Part shown: piece by piece, positions 9,052-17,952 of the stretch
Numbering within the stretch: the stretch's first letter is position 1
How the letters are laid out: the number at the start of each line of letters is the position of its first letter
DNA from: CBDBND01 sp965207985
Lineage (GTDB): Bacteria > Pseudomonadota > Alphaproteobacteria > Rhodospirillales > Rhodospirillaceae
Direction of reading: 5' to 3'
DNA length: 64,000 nt
Assembly: GCA_965207985.1 (NCBI GenBank)
Contig: CBDBND010000032.1
Coordinates: forward strand, 1 to 64,000
Made by a program: the position numbers and the translations under genes
The notes under the pieces: generated by a model
Seen by the model: the letters and a program-made list of their open reading frames with translations, nothing else
The model's database searches: none
What the model was told of the DNA's origin: nothing

Positions 9052-9127
9052 TGGTGGAGCCGAGGGGAATCGAACCCCTGACCTCGACATTGCGAACGTC
9101 GCGCTCTCCCAACTGAGCTACGGCCCC
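9052..9127 (-). tRNA. tRNA-Ala (anticodon CGC), attachment site of the element
   Basis: 76 bases with encoded CCA. The acceptor stem GGGGCCG pairs with CGGCTCC and contains the G3:U70 wobble pair that marks alanine tRNAs. The D arm is TAGCTCAGTTGGGAGAGC and the anticodon loop TTCGCAA reads CGC. The T arm is GGGGTTCGATTCCCC. The 3' end faces the integrase gene, the usual arrangement when the element has integrated into the 3' half of the tRNA. The second att copy must lie left of the window. Confidence 0.96.
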
Positions 9128-9130
9128 TTA

Positions 9131-9254
9131 GAGCCTTTTCCAGGCGGATGGGGTCATCCGCCGATTCGGAAAAGGTTCCAGACATGAAGCGTAGAGTGGT
9201 TTTTCTCCAACTGTTGAAATGCATGAGTGATTCCAACAGTTCGAGAACCGCTCT
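9131..9254. repeat. two palindromic intergenic elements
   Basis: The first (9131-9178) has a perfect hairpin GCGGATG-gggt-CATCCGC set inside outer arms CCTTTTCC and GGAAAAGG. The second (9193-9254) pairs AGAGTGGTTTTTCTCCAACTGTTG-type arms with CAACAGTTCGAGAACCGCTCT. They resemble the palindromic intergenic elements common in alphaproteobacterial genomes. The first may also end tRNA transcription from the other direction. No gene lies in 9128-9321. Confidence 0.5.
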
Positions 9255-9321
9255 AGGAACGGGCGCGGATACTGGTCATAGGCAAGGGCCCTGTCAAGCG
9301 GCCGCTCTGCCGTTTCCAGCC

Positions 9322-10926
9322 CTACCGCCTGATCACCTTATAAAGCGCCGTTTCCGTATCCGAATTTAGGTAAATCGTACCGTCCTCGCCGACCACAACG
9401 TCATTGTGCACCCAGGTGGGATGTCTCGGTGGCGGCCCTTGTAAACCCAAGGGCAAGTCGCGCAAGAGAATCTCTTTGCGGCCCGACTGGGTGTCGATGC
9501 GGACAAGGGATCGGGCCCTCGCGTCCACCACCAAAATGTTACCGTCGGCGTCCAACGCGATCCCTTCGGGCTGCATCAATCTTCCATCGATGACCATCCG
9601 TTCTCCAGTGGCGATAGAGACAGCGCTCACCACACCCTCCGCTGCTTCCGTGACATACACCGTGTCGCCGTCCTTTTGAGCCAGGCCTGTGGGCGCGGCC
9701 ATTTCCTCCGCAACGACGCGCATCAATGTTCCGTCTTCTGAAAACAACGCCAACCGGTTCGCGCCCGTTTCGGCAACCAGAAACGTCCCGTCGTCCTGTT
9801 CTAAAACGTCAAAGGGCATGGTGAGTCCGCCAAAATTCGCCACCGGCTCTAACGTCTCAAGGTCCAACACCACAACCCGGTTGGTAAACCAACTTGAGAA
9901 AACAATATGGTTTTCATTCACCGTGACGCTGCTGGGATAGGCGAAGGTGCTCAAGTCATCGGCCTGAGCAATAATCTCTGCTTCGCCCGTTGCCGCATTG
10001 ATCCGCCGGGCGGCAAACAGGCCGGCGACAAAAATCCATTCCTTCTCACCGTCATGATGAATGGCGAGGCCGCCGGGGACAGAGAGTGACCCGCGCACCA
10101 CATCGCGAACAGTGCCGGTCTTGGGATTCACTTCTTGAACACTGCTGTAAGCGAAGTTTGAGACATAAATCAGGTCTTCGTCGGACACCGTGATGTTGTC
10201 ATTGCCCGGTGTGAGTTGGACGACCAGTTCTCTTTCGCCGGTGTCGGTATCCAGTTTGTATAGCCGACCGGTCCCCAATTCATTGACATAAAGGGTGCCC
10301 TGCGAGTCACTTTTTACCCCAGTCGGATCGTGGAAGCCTTCGGCAAGGATGTCGTAGTCGCCCGTATCAAGATTGACGCGGATCACGTTGCCTAACGCGC
10401 CTTGGGGTCCATACAGATAGCCGTCTTCCTGAATGACAAAACCGTTGAGGCTACCGGAGGGCTGCAACACGGTTCTGAGCGGTGTCTCTCCAGTGATGTC
10501 GACTTCATACAAGGCATCCCTAACACCGGGCTGGGTGGCAAACAGCCGACCATCGGGATGAAACCCCACGGTGTTGATGGTCGGTAGGCCCGAGGCCAAT
10601 TCGCGAACGGTGCCGTCCGGATCGCGGGCATAAAGGATGCCCGATGCGATGTGAGTCCATACCACCGTACCGTCCGGTCCCACTTTGACGTCGTCGGCCG
10701 CGCCGTAAGGTGGTCCAACAACTACTTCTGTCGCGCCTGTCGCAATATCCACTTTATGGACCGACATGCCGAGGATGTCAGCGGCGTATAGAATTCCGTC
10801 AGCATCGAAATCCATGCCATGCACACCGTGAAATGGAGACCCGGGCACCAATGGTTCAATGGCCCACTCTTCGGCGTGAACCACGCATGACGCCATGACA
10901 GCGCATAAGAGAACCGGAATACGCAT
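9322..10926 (-). CDS. secreted beta-propeller protein (SMP-30/NHL-like)
   Basis: A 534-residue protein with a signal peptide (residues about 1-18, cleaved near VVHAEE). The rest is made of repeats of about 40-50 residues with the pattern DG-x-hydrophobic-Y-x-(A/V)-(D/N), for example DADGILYAADI, SDSQGTLYVNELG and DADGNILVVDARA. This indicates one or two six-bladed propellers of the SMP-30/NHL/streptogramin-lyase type. Ligand or enzyme activity cannot be read from sequence. A strong AGGAGGT ribosome site precedes the ATG. The start is 18 bases after the stop of the homologous lipoprotein gene upstream, so the two form an operon and probably act together in the periplasm. Confidence 0.85.
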   Translation of the reverse strand: MRIPVLLCAVMASCVVHAEEWAIEPLVPGSPFHGVHGMDFDADGILYAADILGMSVHKVDIATGATEVVVGPPYGAADDVKVGPDGTVVWTHIASGILYARDPDGTVRELASGLPTINTVGFHPDGRLFATQPGVRDALYEVDITGETPLRTVLQPSGSLNGFVIQEDGYLYGPQGALGNVIRVNLDTGDYDILAEGFHDPTGVKSDSQGTLYVNELGTGRLYKLDTDTGERELVVQLTPGNDNITVSDEDLIYVSNFAYSSVQEVNPKTGTVRDVVRGSLSVPGGLAIHHDGEKEWIFVAGLFAARRINAATGEAEIIAQADDLSTFAYPSSVTVNENHIVFSSWFTNRVVVLDLETLEPVANFGGLTMPFDVLEQDDGTFLVAETGANRLALFSEDGTLMRVVAEEMAAPTGLAQKDGDTVYVTEAAEGVVSAVSIATGERMVIDGRLMQPEGIALDADGNILVVDARARSLVRIDTQSGRKEILLRDLPLGLQGPPPRHPTWVHNDVVVGEDGTIYLNSDTETALYKVIRR

Positions 10927-10944
10927 GGTTACCTCCTGAATGGT

Positions 10945-12540
10945 TCACTCCCGTGTGAGTTTGATGAGACCGTTGTTGCGATCGGTGACGACATAAACGC
11001 TGCCATCCGTATCAACGGCAAGACCCGTCGGCATGCCGACCGGGTGCGGTGAGCGGGAAATGGCACCACCTAAAGCAAGGGCATCGGCGATGATGTTTTT
11101 ATCACCAGTATCAAGGTCGATCACCGTGATCCGGCCAACGCCCACTTCCGTTACAACCAATCGTCCGTCCGGAAGAACGGCGAGTGTTTCAGGCTGGGAC
11201 AGTTGGGCGGCGACGGTGAACCGCTCCGCCGTGTTCAAATTGACGCGGCTAATGCGTCCCGCACCGGCTTCGGCCACATAGAGAGACATGTCTTTCTCCA
11301 CCCAAACCATGCCCACCGGTTCATTGAGTCCTCGTATCACTGTTGCGTGCGTGTCCGGCGTGTTCAGATCCAATCGGATAATCGCGCCGGTTTCATGAAC
11401 GGCGGCAAGCACAGATCCGTTGCGTTCAATCAGAACGCCATAGGGTGACGGCACGTCCAGCCATGTTTGCAGCACATCGCCGGTCCCCGCGTCTTTGAGA
11501 AGAACCCGGTTGCGCCGGACATAAGATAACGCCATCAGCCCTTCGCGGACATCGACATCGGCAGACGCACCATTCTCCAAATCAAAGGGCAATAAAGTTA
11601 CGTCCCCTGTTTGAGGGTCGGCGTAGCGATACCCAAAGATGTCCGTGATGAGCAAATGCGGCTGGTCGTTCCGCTCGATCCACGTCATGCCTCCCGGCGC
11701 GGCCAGATCGCTGCGCACGACCAATCGTTGGTTCCCGCTGATGGGATCAACGGCGACGATGCCGTTGTCCGCTGAACGGGTGACATAGAGGATGCCGTCT
11801 TCGTCGATCGCCAAGTTGTCTAGCGGCGGTTCAACAAGAGCAACCGTCTCCGTCCATCCCGAAACGGGATCGATGCGTTGCACGACGCCGTCATCCCAGG
11901 AGACGCCATACATCAAACCGTCAGGATGGAACTTGACCGCCACCACATTACCAACGGCTTCGGCAATGACGGTGAGGGTGCCGGTGTTCGCATCGATCTT
12001 GCCGATGGCCTGGCGGGATGGCAGCGGTGTGTAGAGAGCGCCGTCTTCGCCAAATTCGAAGGCGTTCAGACCCCCCAAACCTTGCGCAACAATACGCGAC
12101 GTATTGGCGCTGAGATCGTAAGCCCAAAGGCGATCCGGTCCGAACAAAGTCGCGGCGTAGAGCGTACCGTCAGTAGCAATGGTCGTTATGACCCCCTCCG
12201 GGGTCCGCAATCGTAATTCGCCCGCATTGATGGCGGTCCAGGCCAGGGATCCATCCGGACCAAAGGCAAGATCGTCTGCCTCACCGACCGGCGCAGGGAT
12301 GACGTCTTCCAGGGCGCCGGTCGTCACATCAACCCGGACAATGTTCTGGCTCATCACACTGCCGACATAAAGCGCCTCATCGGGGCCAAAGGTTAGGCCT
12401 TGCAATCCATGGACCGGCAGGCCCGAAAGGATAGTTTCCTTATGCCAAGTCTCTGGGGCGCCATCACATCCCCACAGAACAAACCCTGTGATCAATGCAA
12501 TGAAACAGGACCGCAAATGTTTGTCCCATCCGAATGGCAT
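10945..12540 (-). CDS. beta-propeller lipoprotein (SMP-30/NHL-like)
   Basis: I place the start at 12540 (MPFGWDKHLRSC...). From there the N-terminus is a lipoprotein signal with lipobox VLWGC, giving a 531-residue precursor anchored in a membrane. The body has propeller repeats such as FGPDEALYVGSV, FGEDGALYTPLP, IDEDGILYVTRS and VDTDGSVYVVTD, the same family as the downstream gene. The pair probably arose by tandem duplication. Divergent yggT begins 97 bases away, leaving a short shared promoter region. Substrate unknown. Confidence 0.85.
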   Translation of the reverse strand: MPFGWDKHLRSCFIALITGFVLWGCDGAPETWHKETILSGLPVHGLQGLTFGPDEALYVGSVMSQNIVRVDVTTGALEDVIPAPVGEADDLAFGPDGSLAWTAINAGELRLRTPEGVITTIATDGTLYAATLFGPDRLWAYDLSANTSRIVAQGLGGLNAFEFGEDGALYTPLPSRQAIGKIDANTGTLTVIAEAVGNVVAVKFHPDGLMYGVSWDDGVVQRIDPVSGWTETVALVEPPLDNLAIDEDGILYVTRSADNGIVAVDPISGNQRLVVRSDLAAPGGMTWIERNDQPHLLITDIFGYRYADPQTGDVTLLPFDLENGASADVDVREGLMALSYVRRNRVLLKDAGTGDVLQTWLDVPSPYGVLIERNGSVLAAVHETGAIIRLDLNTPDTHATVIRGLNEPVGMVWVEKDMSLYVAEAGAGRISRVNLNTAERFTVAAQLSQPETLAVLPDGRLVVTEVGVGRITVIDLDTGDKNIIADALALGGAISRSPHPVGMPTGLAVDTDGSVYVVTDRNNGLIKLTRE

Positions 12541-12637
12541 GACCCTTCGTCTCCCTTGTCTGTACCTCGCCCCGTCTTTAGGGTATCGCCAGATTGCGCA
12601 TACAGCATCCACTTTCCGAACCGTCCGGCTCACGCTC

Positions 12638-12937
12638 ATGAACACCATTCTCATTCCGCTCATTCAGGTTCTCTATGCGGCCCTCAATCTCTATTGGTGG
12701 GCAATCATCATTTCCGTGGTCTTGAGCTGGCTGGTGGCGTTCAACGTCATCAACACCCACAACCGGTTCGTACACATGGTGGGTTCCGCCCTGCACGCCA
12801 TTACGGAACCGGTGCTGCGCCGCATCAGGCGGTTTCTTCCCGTCATGAGTGGTATCGACTTTTCTCCCATCGTGTTGCTGCTCATCGTCTACTTCTTCCA
12901 GCAGTTTCTCATCCAGCTGCTCATCCAGTTGAGGTGA
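12638..12937 (+). CDS. YggT family membrane protein
   Basis: A 99-residue protein with two hydrophobic segments (residues about 5-30 and 75-95). The family core is LSWLVAFNVINTHNRFVHMV followed by ITEPVLRRIRRFLP and DFSPIVLLLIVYFF, diagnostic of YggT proteins. The start at 12638 (MNTILIPLIQ) gives the normal family length. The family has no firmly established function, although links to osmotic stress and cell division have been proposed. It lies 8 bases upstream of folD, as in many alphaproteobacteria, so they share a transcript. Confidence 0.9.
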   Translation: MNTILIPLIQVLYAALNLYWWAIIISVVLSWLVAFNVINTHNRFVHMVGSALHAITEPVLRRIRRFLPVMSGIDFSPIVLLLIVYFFQQFLIQLLIQLR

Positions 12938-12945
12938 AGCCGGCC

Positions 12946-13863
12946 ATGAACGATGCCGCTCCGACAAACACCGCCACCATTATCGACGGCAAAGCCACGG
13001 CCAAGGCTCTGCGGGGCTGGATTCAAGGGCAAGTGAAGACGCTGACTGACGATCACCAGATCAAACCCGGCTTGGCGGTGGTGCTGGTGGGTGAGGACCC
13101 CGCCAGCCAGGTCTATGTGCGCAGCAAACGCAAGATGGCCGTTAAGCTGGGCATGGAATCCATCGAACACACGTTGCCGGCAGATACCAGCCAGACCGAT
13201 CTTGAAGCCCTGGTGCACTCTCTCAATGCGGATGCGAACGTGCACGGTATTCTGGTGCAATTGCCCCTGCCCGATCACTTGGACGAAACGCCCGTGCTGC
13301 TGGCCATCGATCCCCTCAAGGACGTGGACGGTCTGCATCCGCAAAACGCCGGGCGGCTCATGGCCGGTGACGTGGGCATGGTGTCGTGTACGCCTCTCGG
13401 CTGTCAGATCCTGCTGCGCCGGCAGATTGGAGACATGACCGGCAAGGATGCGGTGGTGATCGGCCGGTCCATGCTCTTCGGCAAACCCATGGCGCAACTG
13501 TTGCTAGCTGAGAACTGCACCGTGACCACCGCCCATTCCCGCACTCATGATCTCCCTGGCCATTGCCGCCGGGCGGATATTCTCATCGCTGCCGTCGGGC
13601 GAGCGGAAATGGTGAAAGGGGATTGGGTCAAGCCGGGAGCCGTGGTCATCGACGTGGGCATCAACCGGCTGCCAGGCGACGGCGAAAAAGACAGACTGGT
13701 CGGGGACGTGGCCTTTGATGAAGTTTCGCGTGTGGCTTCGGCCATCACACCGGTTCCTGGTGGTGTCGGTCCCATGACCATTGCGTGTTTGATGTTCAAC
13801 GCGCTCCGCGCAGCGCGCCTGCAAAACGGTTTGGATGATCTCAGTCTGCCGGTGCTGTCGTGA
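12946..13863 (+). CDS. folD: bifunctional methylenetetrahydrofolate dehydrogenase / cyclohydrolase
   Basis: Interconverts 5,10-methylene-, methenyl- and 10-formyl-tetrahydrofolate for purine and formyl-Met synthesis, in the cytoplasm. The 305-residue protein carries SQVYVRSKRKMAVKLGM with the catalytic Lys, VQLPLPDHLDE, KDVDGLHP, the Rossmann motif IGRSMLFGKPMAQLLL and the signature PVPGGVGPMTIACL near the C-terminus. The start at 12946 has a GAGGTGAA ribosome site that overlaps the end of yggT. Its stop overlaps the GTG of the following dioxygenase gene (GTGA). Confidence 0.97.
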   Translation: MNDAAPTNTATIIDGKATAKALRGWIQGQVKTLTDDHQIKPGLAVVLVGEDPASQVYVRSKRKMAVKLGMESIEHTLPADTSQTDLEALVHSLNADANVHGILVQLPLPDHLDETPVLLAIDPLKDVDGLHPQNAGRLMAGDVGMVSCTPLGCQILLRRQIGDMTGKDAVVIGRSMLFGKPMAQLLLAENCTVTTAHSRTHDLPGHCRRADILIAAVGRAEMVKGDWVKPGAVVIDVGINRLPGDGEKDRLVGDVAFDEVSRVASAITPVPGGVGPMTIACLMFNALRAARLQNGLDDLSLPVLS

Positions 13864-14766
13864 CGCGAGAGACCCCGTACCGGGGAGATCTCGAGGATAT
13901 CCTTCACGGCAACGTTCTATGGAATATCAATAAGAACACCAACGACCCCAACCAACGTGCTCTGTTTGCGCAAGTTGCTGCTGCACTCAGTCCCGGTCGT
14001 CAAATATGGTCAGAAATCAGTTTTGATGATCAATCAAAGCAAGCAGCGGCGGCCTTACAACAAAACGGATTTGTAAATCTTTCACCGCTACTCTCGGGTG
14101 ATCTAGCCAATGAAACTATTCAATATTTTACGAACATTTCCGAATTCGAAAGGGATCAAACCCTTCGATATTTCAAAATCTCTGATATTCTCAAAGCGCC
14201 TCATCTCTTGGGCATTGCGTGCCACCCAACACTCTGGACCCTCATAGCTGCGTATCTCAAGACGGCACCGACCATCATAGATTTATGCGCATGGTGGTCC
14301 GATCCAAGGGACAATGTACCGTTTGGCGCACAAATTCCGCATCGTGATCGCGATGATTTCAGATTCTGCAAACTGTTTGTCTATCTTACGGATGTTGGAC
14401 CGGAAGATGGACCTCATACGTATTTACCACGTTCTCATTCGCTGGCTGGCATGCAAGAATTGTGCAACGCGCACAACGTTGATTCCCGTTTGATACCCCA
14501 GGCTTTCGACGTTAACTCCCGCAAGCAATCCAATTGGACATTTGAAAACTTTAGAGAAGCGATGGTCGAGTTCACGGGCCCGGCCGGGACAGCATTCATC
14601 GTTAATACGTTTGGATATCATTTTGGCAAAGTGCCGCGCAAGTCTGCCCGGTTCGTATTTCAAGCCGTTTACGGACAAATGTCTTACAATTATCGCGCTG
14701 AAAGTGAGGTGGTCCCACTTGTTTGGACAGTCTGACGGCTTATCTAAGGTGTATTCCGCTGTCTGA

Positions 14767-15696
14767 TCATGCCGTCAGAATCCTGTTTATCATATTTGAT
14801 TTCTGTTGTTGGGCCTGTGGGGATGTGGGCAAGGCGGTAGTCTTGTCCAACATATCCACAGGCTGCCCCGCCGCGTAGGCTTCCGCCGGCGTTTTGCCTC
14901 CGAGCGACGAATGGGGCCGCTCGGTGTTGTAGAACCCGATCCATTCGCCGATGACCCTCTCGGCGTGGAAGCCGTCGGTCAGCTCGTGCAGGTGAACCGC
15001 CTCGTACTTGAGAGAGCGCCACAGTCGCTCAATGAAGATGTTGTCCATGCACCGGCCGCGCCCGTCCATGGAGATCGTGATCCCGGCCTCCTTGAGGCGG
15101 CCGGTGACCTCGAAGCTGGTGAACTGGCTGCCCTGGTCGGTGTTGAAGATCTCCGGCCTGCCGGAGGTGTCGAGCGCCTCATTCAAGGCCTCGACGCAGA
15201 ACCGGGCATCCATGGTGTTCGACAGCCGCCAGGCCAGGACCCGGCGGCTCGCCCAGTCCATCACCGCGACCAGATAAAGGAAGCCGCGCCTGAGCGGGAT
15301 GTAGGTGATGTCGGCGCACCAGACATGGTCGGGGCGCTCGATGGCGAGGCCCTTGAGACGGTACGGATAGACCCGGTGTTCGGGATGGGGCGTGCTCGTC
15401 TTCGGCGCCCGGTAGATCGCCTCCAGCCCCATCAGGCGCATGAGGCGCCGAACCCGGTGACGGCCGACGACACCCCCCTCGCGGCGCAAATGACGGGCCA
15501 TCTGACGGGACCCATAGAACGGATGTTTAAGGAACAACTCGTCGATGCGCCGCATCAGCGCCAGGTTGGCCGGGCTCTCGCCCCGCAGCCTGTAATAGAG
15601 AGATGATCGGCTGATCGACAGTATCTCGCATTGACGGCTCAAGCTGAGACCGGAAACGTCGCGGCGCACCATCGCCTTGCGCTCCGGCCGGCTCAT
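14767..15696 (-). CDS. IS3-family transposase, orfB (DDE integrase domain)
   Basis: A 309-residue catalytic subunit. The N-terminal helix-turn-helix includes LSRQCEILSISRSSLYYRL. The DDE triad is the Asp in WCADITYIPL, the Asp in NTDQGSQFTS and the Glu in FIERLWRSLKYE, followed by WIGFYNTERPHSSLGG. The start codon overlaps the orfA stop by four bases (ATGA), allowing coupled translation or a frameshifted OrfAB fusion. The gene is intact. Confidence 0.95.
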   Translation of the reverse strand: MSRPERKAMVRRDVSGLSLSRQCEILSISRSSLYYRLRGESPANLALMRRIDELFLKHPFYGSRQMARHLRREGGVVGRHRVRRLMRLMGLEAIYRAPKTSTPHPEHRVYPYRLKGLAIERPDHVWCADITYIPLRRGFLYLVAVMDWASRRVLAWRLSNTMDARFCVEALNEALDTSGRPEIFNTDQGSQFTSFEVTGRLKEAGITISMDGRGRCMDNIFIERLWRSLKYEAVHLHELTDGFHAERVIGEWIGFYNTERPHSSLGGKTPAEAYAAGQPVDMLDKTTALPTSPQAQQQKSNMINRILTA

Positions 15697-15974
15697 CGCT
15701 TGAGCCCTTTGGCCAAAAAATCCCGCTCCACCGTCAACTGGCCGATCTTGGCATGAAGATCGTGGACCTCGGCCTCAATGTCCCGGCGCGCCTGGTCGGC
15801 ACCGTGCGAGAACACCTCGCCCAAGCCATCCATCGCCTGGCGCTTCCACGTGCTGACCTGATTGGGATGGACCTCATAGCGCACCGCGATCTCCTGGATC
15901 GTGCGGTCGCCACGTAGCGCCTCCAGCGCAATCTTCGCTTTGAACTCAGGCGTGAACTTCCGTCGCTTCGTCAT
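15693..15974 (-). CDS. IS3-family transposase, orfA
   Basis: A 93-residue protein with a helix-turn-helix (RRKFTPEFKAKIALEAL ... HPNQVSTWKRQ) that binds the IS ends. It is followed by a coiled coil (IEAEVHDLHAKIGQL) typical of IS3 OrfA. The gene is intact and overlaps orfB. Confidence 0.95.
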   Translation of the reverse strand: MTKRRKFTPEFKAKIALEALRGDRTIQEIAVRYEVHPNQVSTWKRQAMDGLGEVFSHGADQARRDIEAEVHDLHAKIGQLTVERDFLAKGLKR

Positions 15975-16155
15975 CTCGTATTCCTCCGTAACCGGTGGAA
16001 TACACCTTAACCAACTGTCCGATTTTCCGGGACCACCTCAAAGAACGTTAGAAGCCAAAAACTTTAAGTTGTCTGATTCAATCTGTGCCAATCCCTTAGC
16101 GCATTACGCCTGCCGTTTGATTGGTCAGACTTAGCTTCTTTCGGAATTTGGAACA

Positions 16156-16938
16156 ATGGACGAAGACAAACAGAATAAGACCGACGAAAGAGAACTAAAC
16201 CTTAACGTTGATGGCTCCGATCTCCAGCAAATACTCATAGCCCTACAAAACAAACCAACAGACATATTTCTATTGGATATCGCGCGCTACATTGTTGGCA
16301 AGCGTCACTATGAAGCAGCGATGTTGGAAAGAGAAGTGGATGTTACGGAAGACGACAAAAAGCTTTGGAATGATGCAATAAGTCTGGCCAAAAAGGGAAT
16401 GGAGGGATTTGGGGCGTCAACCCGAACCAGCCGGCTCATCCGCCCCATGGCAGCGATCGATAAAGTGTTCTTTGGCGCTCATAAAATGAAAGCGCTGAGC
16501 ATTGGGCCTCGGACCGAGATGGAACTTCTGAGTCTGGTCGGTCACGGGTTCATGCCGCAAAATGTACACGGGTTGGACTTGATTTCTTACTCACCGTGGA
16601 TCGATGTGGGCAACGCACATGATATGCCCTACGACGACAACTCCTTTGATGTTGTCATCGCTGGCTGGGTCCTTGTTTACTCGAGTGATCCGGCACAAAT
16701 ATGCAAGGAGATGTATAGGGTTGCCCGTAACGGCGCCGTTATCGCCATTGGCTCCACATATTGGCCTGAAGACGTACGCAAGAAGGAAGCGCCCGATCGC
16801 ACAGCTGTACATTACCCATTGGTTGAGGACATTCTGCAAATGTTTGAAGGCCATGTGGATCAGGTCTACGTCCGCCACAATCCGCCAGACTTGTCTAAAG
16901 AAGGGCGAACCATTGTTCTTTTCGACATTAAGAAGTAG
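16156..16938 (+). CDS. class I SAM-dependent methyltransferase
   Basis: A 260-residue protein. An N-terminal helical extension (residues 1-100) precedes a Methyltransf_11-type core: the SAM-binding strand ALSIGPRTEMEL, then VGNAHDMPYDDNSFDVVIAGW (motifs II-III) and MYRVARNGAVIAIG (motif IV/V). It starts 21 bases after the original stop of the PhyH-like gene, so the pair was one operon before the IS3 insertion. Its expression may now depend on the IS or on a new promoter. Acceptor substrate unknown. Co-location with a dioxygenase suggests modification of a shared small molecule (inference). Confidence 0.85.
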   Translation: MDEDKQNKTDERELNLNVDGSDLQQILIALQNKPTDIFLLDIARYIVGKRHYEAAMLEREVDVTEDDKKLWNDAISLAKKGMEGFGASTRTSRLIRPMAAIDKVFFGAHKMKALSIGPRTEMELLSLVGHGFMPQNVHGLDLISYSPWIDVGNAHDMPYDDNSFDVVIAGWVLVYSSDPAQICKEMYRVARNGAVIAIGSTYWPEDVRKKEAPDRTAVHYPLVEDILQMFEGHVDQVYVRHNPPDLSKEGRTIVLFDIKK

Positions 16939-17001
16939 GCATGACAGCTGATATCGAGAATTACCCCAATTCATAATTTGATTCTGCGGCTCGATTAAGC
17001 C

Positions 17002-17622
17002 TTATTTAAACTTTGAAAAGTCAGGCGGGCGTTTTTCAAAAAAAGCGGCGATGGCTTCTTTCACTTCATCGGAGTTAAGCCGTTCGCTAAACACCTTGGC
17101 TTCCGCATCGATCCGGGCGCGGACGGTGTCTAGGTCCGCGTTCATCAAAGCTTTGGTCTGCCGCAACGCCGCCGGCGGTTTTAATGCCAGTTTTTTCGCC
17201 GCTCCCTGCGCCGTGGGTAATAGCTCGTCGGCAGAGCAGACTGCATTGACGAGACCGATGTCTTTGGCCACGGACACATCGAACATATCTCCCAGCATCA
17301 GCAACTCCGCGGCCCGGGCGTGACCGGCCAAGGCTGGCAGAACCAAGCTCGAGCCCAGCTCCGGCACCAATCCCAAATTCACGAACGGCATTTGAAACCG
17401 GGCCGTATCAACAGCGTAAACCAAATCACAGTGGAGCAGCATGGTGGTACCGATGCCAATGGCCAGCCCGTTGACGGCGGCCACCACCGGTTTCTGTGCC
17501 CCCGCGATGGCATGCATGAACCGGAACACGGGGCTGGCGGAATCCGTAGGCGGATTTTCCAAAAAATCCTTGAGATCGTTGCCGGCGGTGTAGCTGTCTT
17601 CAGTCCCTGTAATAAGAACAAC
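17002..17622 (-). pseudogene. enoyl-CoA hydratase, 3' part of a split gene
   Basis: From VVLITG onward this is a crotonase: TGTEDSYTAGNDL (the oxyanion-hole segment), NGLAIGIGTTMLLHCDLVYA (second oxyanion strand, canonical G-x-G) and FVNLGLVPELGSS (the catalytic Glu region). It ends in FEKRPPDFSKF. The first 46 residues are missing here but are found at 21606-21744 on the same strand, next to argG. About 4 kb of mobile DNA lies between. The frame is now joined at its 5' side to a DUF4338 fragment. Confidence 0.9.
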
Positions 17623-17949
17623 GCGCGAGCTTCCATGCGGCGGTGGAGAATCCAAGCATGGCGAGCGGCCAGCCGTTTCGATCATGGACGGCGTAGCGCA
17701 TCTGGGCGCCGACCAGGGGCTTGTAGCCGAGATAGTGGTAGCGGGCGACGAACTCGTTCCAGAGTTTCCCTTCGCGGGTGTTGCGCACGACGATGCGCAT
17801 GTCGAGCGGTCGAACCTCGTCGAGGGTCTTCGGGGCGGGGAACAGCGGCGGCTCGGTGTCAGGCCCGAAGACGATGGGCTTGGGCCGGCCCTGCCTGCCC
17901 CTCGGCGGCGGCAGGGTAATAACGTCGTCGCGGTGCATGGCGAGCATGG
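17623..17949 (-). pseudogene. DUF4338 (DruA-like) transposon protein, internal fragment
   Basis: About 105 residues beginning MLAMHRDDVITLPPPRGRQG and continuing KPIVFGPDTEPPLFPAP, RIVVRNTREGKLWNEFVARY, HYLGYKPLVGAQMRY and LAMLGFSTAAWKLA. This is the DUF4338 family, found with IS66-type elements and, as DruA, in Druantia defence systems. Both ends are cut: one by the enoyl-CoA hydratase gene and the other by the integrase remnant. The missing N-terminal part of such a protein is at 58403-58640, and the overlap falls on the same motif (MLAMHRD). Confidence 0.8.
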
Positions 17950-17952
17950 TTA

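Larger units (their letters stand above)
14705..16040 (-). mobile_element. complete IS3-family insertion sequence with 3-bp target duplication
   Basis: 1336 bases bounded by inverted ends TGAGGTGGTCCC (left) and GGGACCACCTCA (right). The ends share further blocks ACAGT and AAGGTGTATTCC inside. They begin TG and end CA as in the IS3 family. AAG is present on both sides (14702-14704 and 16041-16043). The element encodes orfA and orfB intact, on the strand opposite to the interrupted gene, so it is probably a recent and functional insertion. Confidence 0.95.
13860..16134 (+). pseudogene. PhyH-like Fe(II)/2-oxoglutarate dioxygenase, interrupted by IS3
   Basis: The gene is 13860-14704 plus 16044-16134, split by an IS3 element. 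Removing the element and one copy of the AAG target duplication restores an uninterrupted frame of about 311 residues ending in CRLIGQT. The current frame instead reads into the IS end and stops at 14735 (tail SEVVPLVWTV). Residues about 160-190 hold the iron site HRD (His-x-Asp) and a PEDGPHTYLPRSH segment. A later FGYHFGK His and an Arg complete a phytanoyl-CoA dioxygenase-like site. The truncated product keeps these, so residual activity is possible. The GTG start overlaps the folD stop. Its AT content is higher than folD. Substrate unknown. Confidence 0.85.

Noticed and set aside
12889..13497. Minus-strand frame of 202 codons
   Set aside because: Antisense to folD and yggT; no start context or family motif.
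14806..15606. Plus-strand frame of 266 codons
   Set aside because: It is antisense to the IS3 orfB gene. GC-rich codon bias makes such shadows common, and it has no family features.
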